DNA of 64,000 nucleotides from Atrina japonica (GCA_030159075.1 BROG01000234.1:809001-873000); one strand, 5' to 3'. Counted from the stretch's first letter, positions 1-12,067 are shown. Made by a program: numbers and translations. The notes: generated by a model not told the origin, from the letters alone.

Positions 1-114
1 TTCTACGTAGGTAAATTGGCATAAAATGTCTACAAACACAATGAGTCTTAATTAAACCATAACAGATTTTGCAGGCAAATTCTTTATACAAAATATTGAA
101 TATCGCAGCTACAG

Positions 115-490
115 TGCTGGAAGTAATCCGAGCAAGGAGATATTATTGTTTTGACTTTAGACAGAGTCCGGTTGTGTCATTTTATCTTTTGTCGATGTAT
201 AGTTATAATTGGTCGCGGAAATGTGATAATTTGCGTTTGAAGTCTTCATTTCGCAAATGTTACGGTCGCTATAAAATACCATACTTTCAAATTTTTATCT
301 GGATAATTGTTGTTGGGTAAATCTTCTAGACTTCGACTATGACCACAAGAGTTGTATCCCCGTTTTATGTTTTGATTACGACATTGACTGCGGATGTGAC
401 CGGTCATTAGGAAGAATTCGTTCTCCCGTGACTCCCGACTTCACTTCTGTATTTTGCAGATGTCCATGACTGCCCATTACTGTTTGGTGG
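115..490 (+). mobile_element. Penelope-like retroelement 3' fragment
   Basis: This stretch resembles 3830-4110 further along, at the 3' end of the larger reverse-transcriptase relic. Both share a track reading roughly as serine-phenylalanine-arginine-lysine followed by a tyrosine-glycine-arginine motif, and a similar non-coding tail. No intact reading frame remains. It lies in the thioredoxin intron upstream of the exon at 543. The family name comes from memory of mollusc retroelements, not from a search. Confidence 0.45.
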
Positions 491-542
491 TTTTTACTAC
501 CGTTATCCCTTCAGGATCTATACCTTTATACTTCTTTTATAG

Positions 543-608
543 GAGCTGTCGGAAAAAATGAATATAGAATGCATGCCAACAGTGTTATTCTTCCGAAGGA
601 ACGAAAAG
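543..608 (+). CDS. TXN: Thioredoxin, penultimate coding exon
   Basis: This is a 66 bp, 22-codon exon in phase 0 at both ends, preceded by a TTTTATAG acceptor and followed by the donor GTATGC. In frame from the first base it encodes MNIECMPTVLFF within a longer run. This is the thioredoxin segment holding the conserved cis-proline (MPT) that faces the active site, followed by strand beta-4. Spliced to the exon at 4724 it gives the normal C-terminal half of a thioredoxin fold. The exon with the WCGPC redox motif is not in the window and must lie upstream. Thioredoxins are small cytosolic disulfide reductases recycled by thioredoxin reductase. A second frame is also open here, but it does not join the downstream exon without a stop. 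Confidence 0.8.
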
Positions 609-855
609 GTATGCATGTTTCTTACATAAGTATAATTTAAACTGTCACGTGTGGGCTACTTTTGTAAAAGTCAGAGGTAGTCAGCCTATTAGGATTTCAT
701 TGACACTAACGTTATGATTATATTTGAATGTAGGTTTTAATTTCAAATACCCATTGATTATCCAGATGAAAGATAATCTTTACAAGTTTGAAAGCATAAA
801 AATGTATCTTAATTATAAACCATCGTTACATTTACGATATATAGCTTCCACTTAA

Positions 856-1110
856 GCCGACCTGGCTCCGTCGGTAGCGCGCTCGACTCTTGATTGTCAG
901 GTCGCAGGTTGGTTTCCTGTCCTTCGGATGAGACAGTAAAACACAAGGTCTCGTGTCACAATAGGTGTCGTCACGTTAAAAAAAACTCACTGCTCAATGG
1001 CCGTAAGTGCCGATCATAGGCCAAATTTGAAGTCCTTCACTGGCATTTGGTGACGCCTCCATATGAGTGAAAGTTTCTTGAGTGGAAGTTAAATAACAAT
1101 AAACAATCAA
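856..1110 (+). mobile_element. tRNA-derived SINE, copy 1
   Basis: The element starts with a tRNA-like head (TGGCTCCGTCGGTAGCGCG resembles an A box) and continues into a body shared with the copy at 50077-50361. Landmarks of the body are CACTGCTCAATGGC and CTCCATATGAGTGAAA. It ends in an A-rich tail. It is flanked by near-identical direct repeats, AGCTTCCACTTA before (843-854) and AGCTTCCGCTTA after (1110-1121), which fit a target-site duplication. The B-box part present in the second copy is deleted here. Confidence 0.75.
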
Positions 1111-1374
1111 GCTTCCGCTTACTTCACTTTTTCTCTGCAGATCACAAAACGTTTTGTGTAATTACTTAAATTGTTGATATGTATGAAAATGAAATTGTTT
1201 GTTTTATCGATGTTTCACAGTCCAACAAGAATTTGTCATTCACAAGCAGACCTCACCAGCGGTAGGTGAGATGCCAAAATATTAACCAGTGCTATGGACT
1301 TCTGTCAATGCAGTATATGTTCTATAATGCACCTGCCATAATACGGGACTTAATGTGCAATTCAGAAATTTTGC

Positions 1375-1592
1375 AAATTATTTCGGGTTTTAACGTGATA
1401 ACTAACACGTTTTAGCGAGAAAACTACCGCATTTTAACGAGATAATTATCGCATTTTAATGATATTAACTAATGCGTTTTAACACGAAAATCATCTCGTT
1501 GTAACAACATGGTGATCTTATCGCGTTTTAACGTGATAGTTATCGCGTTAAAACGATAAAATTAACGCGTTAAAACGAAATAAGTACATATT
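1375..1592 (+). repeat. Degenerate minisatellite with GCGTTTTAACG core
   Basis: About ten loose copies of a roughly 20 bp motif containing CGCGTTTTAACGTGATA. The last units switch orientation to GCGTTAAAACGATAA, so the array contains both strands of the core. It lies within the thioredoxin intron. No coding potential is seen. Confidence 0.6.
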
Positions 1593-2089
1593 TTTTTCTT
1601 TGCAGAGTGACCCTAATAGGCTTTCGTAATAATATACCTTGTCATACAAATAGTTTTATAAATGTTGACATTTTTGTTATACAATACAGCTGCGTTTATA
1701 GGGTAATAACCCCGTAGAGAAACGGATGAAGTAATATCTGCGTTTGTTGGGTTTTGCTCCTGGTGAAATCGACATGAATATTTGATGAAACTGACATACA
1801 ATGTATTTTAATCATTGTTTTCACTACTTGCAAAACAAACAAATTAGAAACTCTGCAGTTGCAACGTATATGTTTGTTTTATTGAACTAGTGGGTTCCAA
1901 CTAGAATTTATTACTGATAGATAAAGCAACAGGTAAATTACAACCAAATTTTAACTGTCTGTTTTATGGAATTACGTCGGTACATCAAACGTTCTTTTAG
2001 ATGTCAAGTCTCCTCGGTTTCACAGACTATTTAAACCTCTATGACTTATAGACAACTATTCCGAATAGAGAGTCTACTAGTAATTCTGA

Positions 2090-4110
2090 AAATTTAGATT
2101 TGCAAATAAAGGTATATACGATTTAAACATTATCAATATTCCTGATCACAAAAGTTCAGTCATTATTCTGTCATATTGCAAATCAAAGACAAAGCCTTGT
2201 ATTTCATATAGCTATACATCTAGTCTTTCATCTAAACTATTTATTCACCAAAATCTAGTTATAAACCATCTTCAACAAAGTATCGTCACATGTCCGTCTC
2301 CCTTCATATATAAGTCTGTTGGGCATGTCATCACTGGCGACGTTTCTATTATTGAAAATGAAAACCTTAAAAATCTTAATTTTAATTTTAAGAGGTCCAA
2401 GATAACATGAAATGCGTTCCATTTTAGCGACAGAATTTCAGTTTAGTAATGAAATCTGTCGAGGATTATGCAAAATAATGGACCAAAATGACGGATAATC
2501 AGACACCTTGTCTGAATGGTCGAAAACTGTACGACGGTTGATAAGACAATTCAAAGGAACTCTCAAAACGCGCATCCTTCTGTGTTCAGTTACCCAGAAG
2601 TGATTGTTGGGTTAGAAGGGCTACATGACCAATATGTTATGGTCCCAGCAAAAACAAAAACAAAAACAAAAAACAAAAACAAAAAAACCTCAAATAACGT
2701 AGTATTTGTTTGTAAGACACATTGCTATAATTGTCTATCAGAATGACTAAAGTTTAATACTAATTCCAGTAATCCAACCCTACATGCACATGTAGCGCAC
2801 TTTCAAAGGACAAAAACATTCAGGATCATGTATCAGCTTTACACTATTTTGATGTACCTACAACCGATACAAATTTCAAGCTACCATATATTCCCTGGAC
2901 ACCTAATATTCATAAAACTCCATACAGAGATACATAGCAAAATCTAGGAAGTTTACAAAACCTTTATCTATACTCCTTACCAAGATACTGACAGCCATTA
3001 GGGTGAAACTTCGGCAAAACAGTACCGTGACTGAAGCGGGGTAAATCAAACTTGGATACCAAGAGATTACAAACAGCTTCTAGGAAAACTAAAGACAAAC
3101 AATTTGTTTATTGATAATTTAAAAACATACGACTTTTCTACTCTTTAAACAACAATTCCGCATAATAAATTAAAAGATAGACTGTTTTGTATCATCGACA
3201 ACTGTTTTCTTTCACCAATTGTGATAACCTGAAATACCTGATTATCATAAAATACCCCTCTGATTCAGCACAAAAATACACTGAATTTGATAAAAAAAAA
3301 AAGATGCTGGAATTTCCAATAGACAATACATATTAAGTCTTTGGAGATTATGCCTTTCACCAAACCGTTGGCGTTCAAATGGGAACCAATTGTTCCCCCT
3401 TTTTAGTTGACGTTTTCTTTTATTTATATGAAACGGGCTTTGTTCAGAAGCTTTTAAATCAAGAGAACAAGAGCTAGATATATCGTCGTTGTCAATTAAA
3501 ATTGACAATTTTTATACGTATGTGAAATTGTGAGTGCGAGATATTTCAACAAACTAGAAATTTATGATACCACAGAATTTAATACAAACGCTGTCTACTT
3601 GGACTTTTTACATACTATATACACAGACGAGAAATTAACAACCAAGCTGTAAGATAAACGTGATGATTTCGGAATTCCTACTTTCCGTATTTAGGTAGCA
3701 ATATCCCCCTTTTCTGATTGTATATGGTGTTTATATCTCGCAGATTTCCCGATATGCCAGATGTGTTCATTATGAAAATATCATATACAGAGGAAAACTG
3801 ATTACTGATAAGTTGCCATAAGGGTATCAGGAATCACGTTTAATGTCAACATTTCGCAAATTATACGGTCGGTATAATGATCTTGTTTGCAATTAGTATT
3901 TCATCTGTTCGATAGTGGTTGTTGTTGAATCGTCTTTACCAATTATGACGAGGATTCACAATTCCTTGATTACTTCATTTGAATTTATTTGTTGACTCAC
4001 GGTGGGTGTGACTGGTCTACAGGGGATGCTTACTCCTCTATGACACCTGATCTCACCTCTGGATTTTCAGAGATCCGTGTCTCTCCAATTTCAATCTATT
4101 TGTATATTGT
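2090..4110 (+). pseudogene. Penelope-like reverse transcriptase relic
   Basis: Plus-strand translation in shifting frames shows blocks typical of a reverse transcriptase family common in mollusc genomes: a GHVITGD block near 2320, YIPWTPNIHKTPYRD near 2890, TKPLSILLTKILTA near 2960, YDFSTL near 3125, FKWEP followed by IVPPF near 3380 (the region of the family's primer-grip segment), and an LYDKRDDFGIP-like block near 3650. Frameshifts and stops separate all of them, and the catalytic YIDD block is damaged, so the element is dead. Assignment to the Penelope-like group is from memory. It sits inside the thioredoxin intron in the same orientation as the gene. Confidence 0.6.
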
Positions 4111-4207
4111 TTTCTGAACTTTTTTACTATTAATACTTTGGTATCTGTAATTTTAAATTTTTTTAAGACATTCGAACGTTCATGATGCCACATGTTGTGT
4201 GTTTTAC

Positions 4208-4515
<308 letters not shown>

Positions 4516-4723
4516 TATATATAAATGGTTCAACACATACATGTTTATAGTTGTATAAAGGATTAAAACATTTCTTTATCATTTTACCAATTGTTCACGA
4601 AGATATTTGACAAAAGTTGCTGACTTCATTGTGGTTGCCATTTATAAACTGCATTAAAGTTTATGATAACAGGAGTATTATAAATGGCATAAATTTAAAG
4701 AGCATAATATGCCTTTTTTGCAG

Positions 4724-4795
4724 GTTGACACAATGTCTGGGGCCAATTTACAAGTACTACAGGAGAAGATAGACACACAGCTATCAAAGGATTAA
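4724..4795 (+). CDS. TXN: Thioredoxin, terminal coding exon
   Basis: The exon follows a strong acceptor (TTTTTTGCAG) and has 24 codons including the stop, TAA at 4793-4795. It encodes VDTMSGANLQVLQEKI and a short polar tail. This is the thioredoxin C-terminus: strand beta-5, the SGAN loop that contacts partner proteins, and the final helix. It joins the exon at 543-608 in phase 0, giving NEK then VDTMSGAN, as in other thioredoxins. The protein ends seven residues after the helix core, so this is likely a single-domain thioredoxin and not a longer fusion. The remaining doubt is which paralogue it is. Confidence 0.8.
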   Translation, partial: VDTMSGANLQVLQEKIDTQLSKD

Positions 4796-5090
4796 TATGC
4801 ATATGGGTTCGCCAGTGTTACTGCTTTGTTGTCAAGTGTTATGACTCTGTTGTCCAGTAGATGGCGCTGCTTGTGTTGACCTGTAGATGGTGCTCTTTGT
4901 GATGTTCAGTTTATGAATAATTCAACTCGAAACTGCCCTGTACCACAGTAGAGTCATTGTTATGTAAACAATGTAATCAATATTCATATTGTATTTGTCC
5001 AGTTAGTGAACGACTAATGTGATAATTCTATTGCAAAAGAAATCATATTCATAGATATTTCATTTATCTCATATACATAAATGTATATCA

Positions 5091-5096
5091 AATAAA
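5091..5096 (+). terminator. Polyadenylation signal of the thioredoxin gene
   Basis: A canonical AATAAA lies 296 bases after the stop codon in an AT-rich 3' untranslated region, followed by a GT/T-containing stretch. It is the first AATAAA downstream of the terminal exon on this strand. Confidence 0.6.
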
Positions 5097-5149
5097 ATTC
5101 ATTGTCCTCCAAAGGGAAGTTTCGTAATGGAAAAAAACAGCAAAGCACT

Positions 5150-5402
5150 AAATATTCAAAAATTTTCGTACCCTTGGCCTTTATCAAGTAAAAGACAACA
5201 ATATCTATAATAGGTACTTATATCAAGTCTACATAATAAACAACGAACTTTGAAACAAGCGGTTAATTTTGGAGACTTGATACTATCAGCGATATATAAA
5301 GCTAATATTAGCTTTATATATCGCTGATACTATGTAATTAATATAGATATTGTCGTCTTTCACTTGGTAAAGGCCAGGTGGCCGAAAATTTTTGCATATT
5401 GA
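5150..5402. mobile_element. Fold-back (MITE-like) element with nested palindrome
   Basis: The outer arms are inverted copies of about 60 bases. The left arm carries GGCCTTTATCAAGTAAAAGA and the right arm its reverse complement with few changes, ending in the interval TATTGTCGTC. In the middle, 5286-5331 is a near-perfect palindrome centred on AGCTAATATTAGCT. A related inner arm (TTAGCTTTATATATCGCTG) recurs alone near 63611. It lies just downstream of the thioredoxin polyadenylation signal. No transposase is present. Confidence 0.65.
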
Positions 5403-5599
5403 GTGTTTTACTGTATTTTTTGCATAACTGTAAATTTCTATAAATGATGGAAAACTAAAAAAAACCAATGGATAACAGCAATTTGGAATAAAATATATAC
5501 ATGCATTCTCTGTGTTTTGTATTGGTTGGTTTAAACTATTCTATCTGTAAAATTCCTTATTCAATTTTGCAATTCAACTGAACGGTGAATTTGAAAATG

Positions 5600-5820
5600 C
5601 TAATAAAAGGCAGATTATTTTTTACAGGGGTGATTTGTTTTTAGAGGGAGGTTGGTTTGTTTATTGAGAAAAGATGATTTATTTATAGAGGGAGGAGGTT
5701 TTTTTACAAAGGGGGAACAATTTGTCAATGAAGGAAAATAAATTGTTAATAAAGAGATGGCAAATTGTTTATAAAAGAAGATTATTAGATGAATTGTTTA
5801 TAGAGGGAGGTTCTTGTGAC
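5600..5820 (+). repeat. Loose repeats of a TTTATAGAGGGAGG motif
   Basis: Several imperfect copies of a roughly 30-40 bp motif (TTTGTTTTTAGAGGGAGG, TTTATTTATAGAGGGAGG, TTGTTTATAGAGGGAGG). The 73-codon frame across it is low complexity and is not taken as a gene. Confidence 0.5.
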
Positions 5821-6244
5821 CAAATATTCCAACTGAAAATTGCTAATGCAAAATGCTTGATTGGTACAAAAAATCCCAAACAAATGATCAAAGGCAAGTA
5901 TAATAACAAGAAATGCTTCCATTTATTTCCTGATTATTTATAATCCTGGTAAGCAAAAAGAATTAATGATAAAATCATACGACATTACTGTACAAACTAG
6001 ATACAGTAGAACTCCATCCATCACTCAAAAAATAAATACCACATGACAAATAATTCAATAGAAATGATGTATAATGTATGCAATATCATATAAATACATG
6101 TACAATGTTTACGTTAAAGTTGTAAACACACAAAGAAAGAACAAAAATCAACTTTGAGTAATACTGGAGATCATTTTGATATGAATCATGAATATGGCCC
6201 TGCTTTGCTAAGAAAGTCTATATTTAATTATATGTTTGCTTTCA

Positions 6245-7076
6245 CATAACACTCAGATCTAGACAGGTATTTCTAATGTAAAGTCTATAGCACATTATAA
6301 TGTCTAATCATAACACTCAGATCTAGACATGTATTTCTAATGTAAAGTCTATAGCACATTATAATGTCTAATCATAACACTCAGATCTAGACAGGTATTT
6401 CTAATGCAAAGTCTATAGCACATTATAATGTCTAATCATAATGCTCAGATCTAGACAGGTATTTCTAATGTAAAGTCTATAGCACATTATAATGTCTAAT
6501 CATAACGCTCAGATCTAGACAGGTATTTCTAATGTAAAGTCTATAGCACATTATAATGTCTAATCATAACGCTCAGATCTAGACAGGTATTTCTAATGTA
6601 AATTATATAGCACATTATAATGTCTAATCATAACGCTCAGATCTAGACAGGTATTTCTAATGTAAATTATATAGCACATTATAATGTCTAATCATAACAC
6701 TCAGATCTAGACAGGTATTTCTAATGTAAAGTCTATAGCACATTATAATGTCTAATCATAACACTCAGATCTAGACATGTATTTCTAATGTAAAGTCTAT
6801 AGCACATTACAATGTCTAATCATAACACTCAGATCTAGACAGGTATTTCTAATGTAAAGTCTATAGCACATTATAATGTCTAATCATAACACTCAGATCT
6901 AGACAGATATTTCTAATGTAAAGTCTATAGCACATTACAATGTCTAATCATAACACTCAGATCTAGACAGGTATTTCTAATGTAAAGTCTATAGCACATT
7001 ATAATGTCTAATCATAACACTCAGATCTAGACAGACATTTCTAATGTAAAGTCTATAGCACATTGTAATGTCTAAT
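6245..7076 (+). repeat. 64 bp tandem array, about 13 copies
   Basis: The unit begins CTCAGATCTAGACAGGTATT, includes a CTATAGCACATTATAATG stretch, and repeats every 64 bases with over 90 percent identity. Every copy carries the AGATCTAGA core. It lies between the convergent ends of the thioredoxin gene and the minus-strand exon at 7985-8055. No coding potential is seen. Confidence 0.9.
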
Positions 7077-7984
7077 CAAACTGCTGTGCTTGTATGACAG
7101 GACAATTTAAACATTGACATCACAGCTGGACAATAGTTCATCAGACTGGGGCAAAACAGGTAACTGTTGCCCAGTTATAGTGTCATTGATTAAATTGTGA
7201 TGTATTAATTTCAGAAACAGTCCATAATGATACATACATATTCATATAGAGCATTGGGTAATAGTCTCAGAAATGTCATGTAAAACATTGGAGTCAATCT
7301 ATCTATCATTTCACAGTCTGTATGCATAAACGGTTTCAATGCTTTGTAATTGTGTGTTTACTTGTCAGGATGTTCTAAAAATCATAAAAATTTCAACATG
7401 GCAAGCTATGAAAATACCAAAAATTCAAAAATTTACACAATAAGCTACTGTATCAATTATTTCCAATGATCTAAAATCATTAAGAGATTCAAATTTAGGT
7501 AAAAATATGAAAAATGTATTGCAAATCGGATAATAATCAACCTTGAAAAAAATATATAGATTAACAAATCTAATAGACTAAATCTTAACACAAAACAAAT
7601 AACAAACAGATCAATTTCTTGTACCTACAACATACATTCATGAGATTAGCTGTTTAGCATTGTAAAAAGTGCAACAATTACAATGTAACAAAACAATAAG
7701 TTTGATTTTATCCAATTTATAAGTCATTTTTTACTAGAATATAATAATTAACATTATTACCTAGATTTATTGCATGTATTAAAAAAAACCCAAAGCAGTT
7801 CAATTTGAATTATGCATACACATGTAAAATTCTGTTCTATCTATAACTTGATTCACATCAGGGCAAAATGCTATAAATTCTAATTTCATAAGGACTAAAG
7901 TGACTAGAACTTTTCCAAGTTGTTCCATTCCGATCAGATTTGTTCAAATAGTTTGCACTCAGATCACATGACTTCAACAGAACG

Positions 7985-8055
7985 TCAGGCAAGGTCACTT
8001 CCAGTTTCATAATATAAACATTGGTGACATTCAGTAACATTATGTTTCAGTTCAT
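7985..8055 (-). CDS. Terminal exon-like segment, unidentified gene
   Basis: On the minus strand a good acceptor (CTTTTTCCCTTGCAG) precedes 71 bases that are open in only one phase. That phase needs one base from the previous exon and reads DELKHNVTECHQCLYYETG and a few more residues to TGA at 7985-7987. The other two phases stop within three codons. A 19 bp exon candidate present three times at 10500, 12068 and 13599 ends with exactly the needed single base, and a 66 bp candidate precedes each of those. Together they would encode a charged, probably coiled-coil C-terminus. The gene is not recognised. Confidence 0.4.
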
Positions 8056-8077
8056 CTGCAAGGGAAAAAGTTTAAAT

Positions 8078-8223
8078 ACAGTAAAACCTGCTATAGCGGC
8101 CACCTCTATATAAGGATCACCTGTCTATAAAGGCCAGTTTTGAAAAGTCCCTTGACTGCATATCAACTAAATTCTTGTCACCTGCACATAGGCCAATATG
8201 CCCCTATATACAGGTTTTACTGT
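8078..8223. mobile_element. Short terminal-inverted-repeat element, copy 1
   Basis: It begins ACAGTAAAACCTGCTATAGC and ends with the near inverse CAGGTTTTACTGT. Two fuller copies lie at 31880-32056 and 36280-36460, which share the internal GTCCCTTGACTGCATA block. There is no coding capacity, so it is a non-autonomous element. Confidence 0.75.
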
Positions 8224-8739
8224 ATATGTTCCATCTTGTATAGATGACAATTGTCATCACTTTCCTGTAGGTTTCTTTTCAAATCTTGCACCTAGCACTG
8301 AATGATATCCACATTCCAGCTGACAACTAAACAGGAAGTGATGCAGCCCACATTTTTCTTTAATACTGCATACTATAATGACGAACCGTGACAGAACTGA
8401 TCTGGAGAAATGTCACAGTAGTAATACTACTCTTTACATATGGGACTTCTGAATTGATATGCATTAGGAATTACAAAACAAATATACGAACGTATTTATA
8501 CAAGATAAAGCATTTCACACAACAGTCAAATGTACTTTTCTATATGATTGAAAGCCATTTTCAGCTTTGAACAATAGTTTTATCCTACACAATTAACATA
8601 CTGTATATGCAAATGTTTGTTTAAAATTGCTCCTCAAAAAATAAAAATCGAGAATTACAAAAAAAAGGTGTATCTAGATAATTTTACATCCATGCTCTCT
8701 CAAAATTCAAAAGGATAGTCTATCTAAAAAGAAAATAAA

Positions 8740-9006
8740 GGTGTACGGGTAAAAAAAAACCACATGCCGCGCTCCTATTCCATGAATTCCTGTAGCTCTC
8801 CAATATTTTGTGTGCTGAGGAGCGAAACCAGTTACAATATACCCAGGAAGAGACCATTGGCCTTCTACAAGTATACTGGCAAACTTCCTTACATAAAACA
8901 GCTTCGGTTCCAGCAGGGCTAAAAAATGCACTGACCAGAAGTGAGTTACTTCATGGTTCAAAGTGCAATGTTCAAACCACTTGGCCACAGAGGCCCTTCA
9001 AACCTA
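8740..9006 (-). mobile_element. tRNA-related SINE-like repeat
   Basis: Read on the minus strand from about 9006, the segment starts with GGCCTCTGTGGCCAAGTGGT, which resembles the 5' half of a leucine- or serine-type tRNA. It continues into a body shared with 28004-28126, including a CAGTTACAATATAC track in plus orientation. The reading frames on both strands are incidental. Confidence 0.5.
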
Positions 9007-9840
9007 TTATCTAGATAGATGTTGATAAATAATTTTTTCTTTAGAACTACATCTTTATCCTTGCCTTTAGTTCTGTACTAAAATAATTTTAAAATTAATT
9101 GATAACTAACTAAATGACCAAGGTGCTCTAAGTTCAACTCAAGAGTATTCAGAAATCTTCTACTGAGGTCAACTGTACAAGGCAAGATAACACCACCGAG
9201 GTGGGCACTGAAGGGAATGCATAAATGATTTTTTTTTAGACAAAGCACTGATATTTGTTTTGGATGGACTTGGAATGTTGGTGACTTTTTACTCGCTCAT
9301 CTAAATGTTGCAAATGATAACTATTATGCATCTAAACAAGATATATGCTTATTAGGGTCATTGCATATGAATGTGAAATACCAAATATATGTATTAATCT
9401 TGTGCAAACCCTTAATTTTGTAAACAAAATATGAAACCCTCCTGTTAGAAGGTACATAATGTTGCTTCAATTGCCAAATCATATTTGGTCCCCCTAAAAA
9501 TTACAACAAATAAACAAACAAAATATTGTTTTAAAAATGGAAGCTTTTTAATGTAGAATTCCTCAAATATTGGATTTGTCCCATCTTACTCAAAGTCTGT
9601 TTCTTACCCACTGTATAAAAAATCCCAGAATGTAACAAATTCACTTAAACTAAATCTATAATGTATCATAGTTCAAAGCCCAACACCATGAATGCCACTT
9701 ATGGAAGTCAGATGGTTTGATATCCTTATTTCCCAAAGGATAATTAGGATTAATTATAGATAACCATAAGCAGAATCTATAAGGCTAAAATATCAATAAT
9801 TTTACCTTGTTCATATCTGATATGTATTAAACCATCATGT

Positions 9841-10266
9841 TAACAAGCATTCTGGGAGTATTGATGAATCAATACACTTCCCCTACCTGTGAATCCATTA
9901 TAAACAAGCATTCTGGGGTTACTGATGAATCAATACAAGTCCCCTACCTGTGAAACCATTATAAACAAGCATTCTAGGGTTACTGATGAATCAATACATG
10001 TCCCCTACCTGTGAATCCATTATAAACAAGCATTCTGGGAGTACTGATGAATAAATACATGTCTCGTACTTGTGAATCCATTATAAAAATGTATTCTGGG
10101 AGTACTGACGAATCAATACATGTCTCATACTTGTGAATCCATTATAAAAATGTATTCTGGGAGTACTGATGAATCCATACATGTCTCCTACTTGTGAATC
10201 CATTATAAAAATGTATTCTGGGAGTACTGATGAATCAATACATGTTCCCTACCTGTGAATCCATCA
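9841..10266 (-). repeat. 62 bp tandem array with splice-like borders, about 7 copies
   Basis: In minus orientation each unit contains TTGATTCATCAG and, 35 bases later, GGATTCACAG followed by GTAGGG or a close variant. The units therefore look like an acceptor and donor pair around a short block. Identity between units is high. Whether the block is ever spliced cannot be told from sequence. Confidence 0.8.
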
Positions 10267-10329
10267 TTAAGTGAATGGTGATTAGTGAACAATTACAAAA
10301 CTTTAACCAAAACCTTAACAAGGCCTGTA

Positions 10330-10447
10330 CACTATAAAACTTGGAAATTACTTAATTCTAAAATGTGACTCAACTTTGGCTAACCCTGAAATCTGATTGG
10401 CCGAAAATCAGATTTTAGTAAATTTGCAAGTTTTATAGTGTCAGACC
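10330..10447. mobile_element. Fold-back element, TATAAAACTT family, copy 1
   Basis: The ends are inverted: CACTATAAAACTTGGAAATT on the left and AATTTGCAAGTTTTATAGTG on the right. The middle holds GATTGGCCGAAAATCAG. Related copies lie at 24152-24298 and 25907-26034. Confidence 0.65.
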
Positions 10448-10499
10448 CAGAACAGATGAACTGAAGAATGTAGACAAAATCTATAATTCCCTCCCTCAC

Positions 10500-10518
10500 C
10501 TGTTTCATCAGTTAGGAA
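10500..10518 (-). CDS. 19 bp micro-exon candidate, triplicated unit 1
   Basis: The acceptor is CCCCTTTTTATTAG and the donor is GATGAAACAG followed by GTGAGG. The 19 bases are open only in phase 0 (FLTDET plus one base) and end in phase 1, which is what the terminal exon at 7985-8055 requires. Identical copies lie at 12068-12086 and 13599-13617. Confidence 0.35.
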
Positions 10519-10875
10519 CTAATAAAAAGGGGTCCAGGATCATGAAATGTACCGTTTTTTATTTGGCCTAATAAACATAATGATGGCCAATCCAGGAATA
10601 AAATAACTTAGTAAAATGATCATCAACAAATTAAAAATTGAATGTGACATGATAAAACATATTCCTACATTTAACAATCAGATCATTCAATATGTAAATT
10701 TGCATAAATATGACTAGATAAAAATAGAAAAAAAATAAATGCTGGTACTTAATCAGACTTAATCAAGAGGTACAAATGGTCCACAATGCAAACATTTGCA
10801 GACAAAATTAATCAACTTTCAACTGTGCCTTTTGTATTCCAAACTCTAATAGTAGTGATAACAGGTTTATTTAAC

Positions 10876-10941
10876 CTTTTTTGTGTCCTGTAGCTCCTCA
10901 GAGAGTTTTTCCATATTTCTTTCAAGCAGAATAGGCCTACC
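10876..10941 (-). CDS. 66 bp coiled-coil exon candidate, triplicated unit 1
   Basis: The acceptor is TTTCAGCTGTAG. The 22 codons in phase 0 include LLERNMEKLSEELQDTKK, a charged heptad-like stretch typical of coiled coils. The donor AAG followed by GTTAAA is weak. If it is not used, the frame runs on two codons to TAA and the piece would be a terminal exon. It joins the 19 bp exon at 10500 in phase 0. The protein is not recognised. Confidence 0.4.
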
Positions 10942-11177
10942 CTACAGCTGAAAGTCTGAGACTAGTTGGAACTAATCAAGTGTTAGTTAAAGAGAAATTA
11001 CAATCTCTTTGACAATTCAACAAATCATTAACAAAGGTTTTTCAAAAATGGTAGCAATAACTTTTACCTCTAGTGGCAAGTTTAGTTCTTGTTAAGTTTT
11101 GGCTCACTGAACAATGACAAGAAGATTTAAGAAATGCTGAAATATTAGGACAGTAGATCAGATGCCACAATATGTGA

Positions 11178-11237
<60 letters not shown>

Positions 11238-12067
11238 ATTAAAATATACAGGTAAAATTTAGTATGAACAATAATTAAAACATAGTTTACTGCAAAATGG
11301 ATGGCAAAACTTTTAAGTTTTTTTAAAGTAGGCCTATGGCATGAAATGTAAGACAGCAAAACTATAATAAAAATAACACATGTTCAGCTCTTGTGCACTA
11401 GAAAAGATCAATGAAAGGTCAAGTCAAGTGGTGGTCTCTGAAGACAAGTCAAGTGGTCTCTCAAAAAAGTCAAGTGGTCTCTCAAAATGAGTCAAGTGGT
11501 CTCTGAAGACAAGTCAAGGCATCTCTGAAGACAAGTCAAGGCATCTCTGAAGACAAGTCAAGGCATCTCTGAAGACAAGTCAAGTGGTCTCTCAAAATGA
11601 GTCAATTGGTCTCTGAAGACAAGTCAAGGCATCTCTGAAGACAAGTCAAGTGGTCTCTGAAGACAAGTCAAGTGGTCTCCCAAAATAAGTCAAGTGGTCT
11701 CTTAAAATAAGTCAAGTGGTTTCTCAAGATAATATTAAATGTACATACAACATACAGTTTTTCAATTCTAATCAAGTTTACAATTAATTTTTTCTAGATT
11801 AAGAAAAATAATAATGACCAAATAATACATATTATTGGGAAGAATAAATGAATGCCCATAATGGGGATATCGGTAAAACAATATCTGACCATTGTCATTG
11901 TTTTGTTTCTGGGATTTGTCCAAGCAGTAAAGCTAAAACAAACCTAGTGAATACTTGGTATATATTGACTGTATAATGTACTAGTATTAATGCTGTAGGT
12001 GATAAATAAGATACATAATATATTATATAAATAAGATACATTATACATCTATAATTCCCTCCCTCAC

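Noticed and set aside
543..608. Alternative frame reading AVGKNEYRMHANSVILPKER
   Set aside because: It would end in phase 1 and meet TGA on joining the exon at 4724. The phase 0 frame gives a thioredoxin match across both exons.
856..930. A functional tRNA gene
   Set aside because: The tRNA-like head lacks a complete cloverleaf and continues into a SINE body with target-site duplications.
6245..7076. CRISPR-like direct repeats
   Set aside because: The repeats are contiguous with no unique spacers, and the genome is animal.
11067..11105. 39 bp minus-strand exon candidate in each triplicated unit (SQNLTRTKLATR)
   Set aside because: It ends in phase 1 and cannot join the 66 bp candidate that follows. 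It could skip to the exon at 8055, but nothing favours it over chance.
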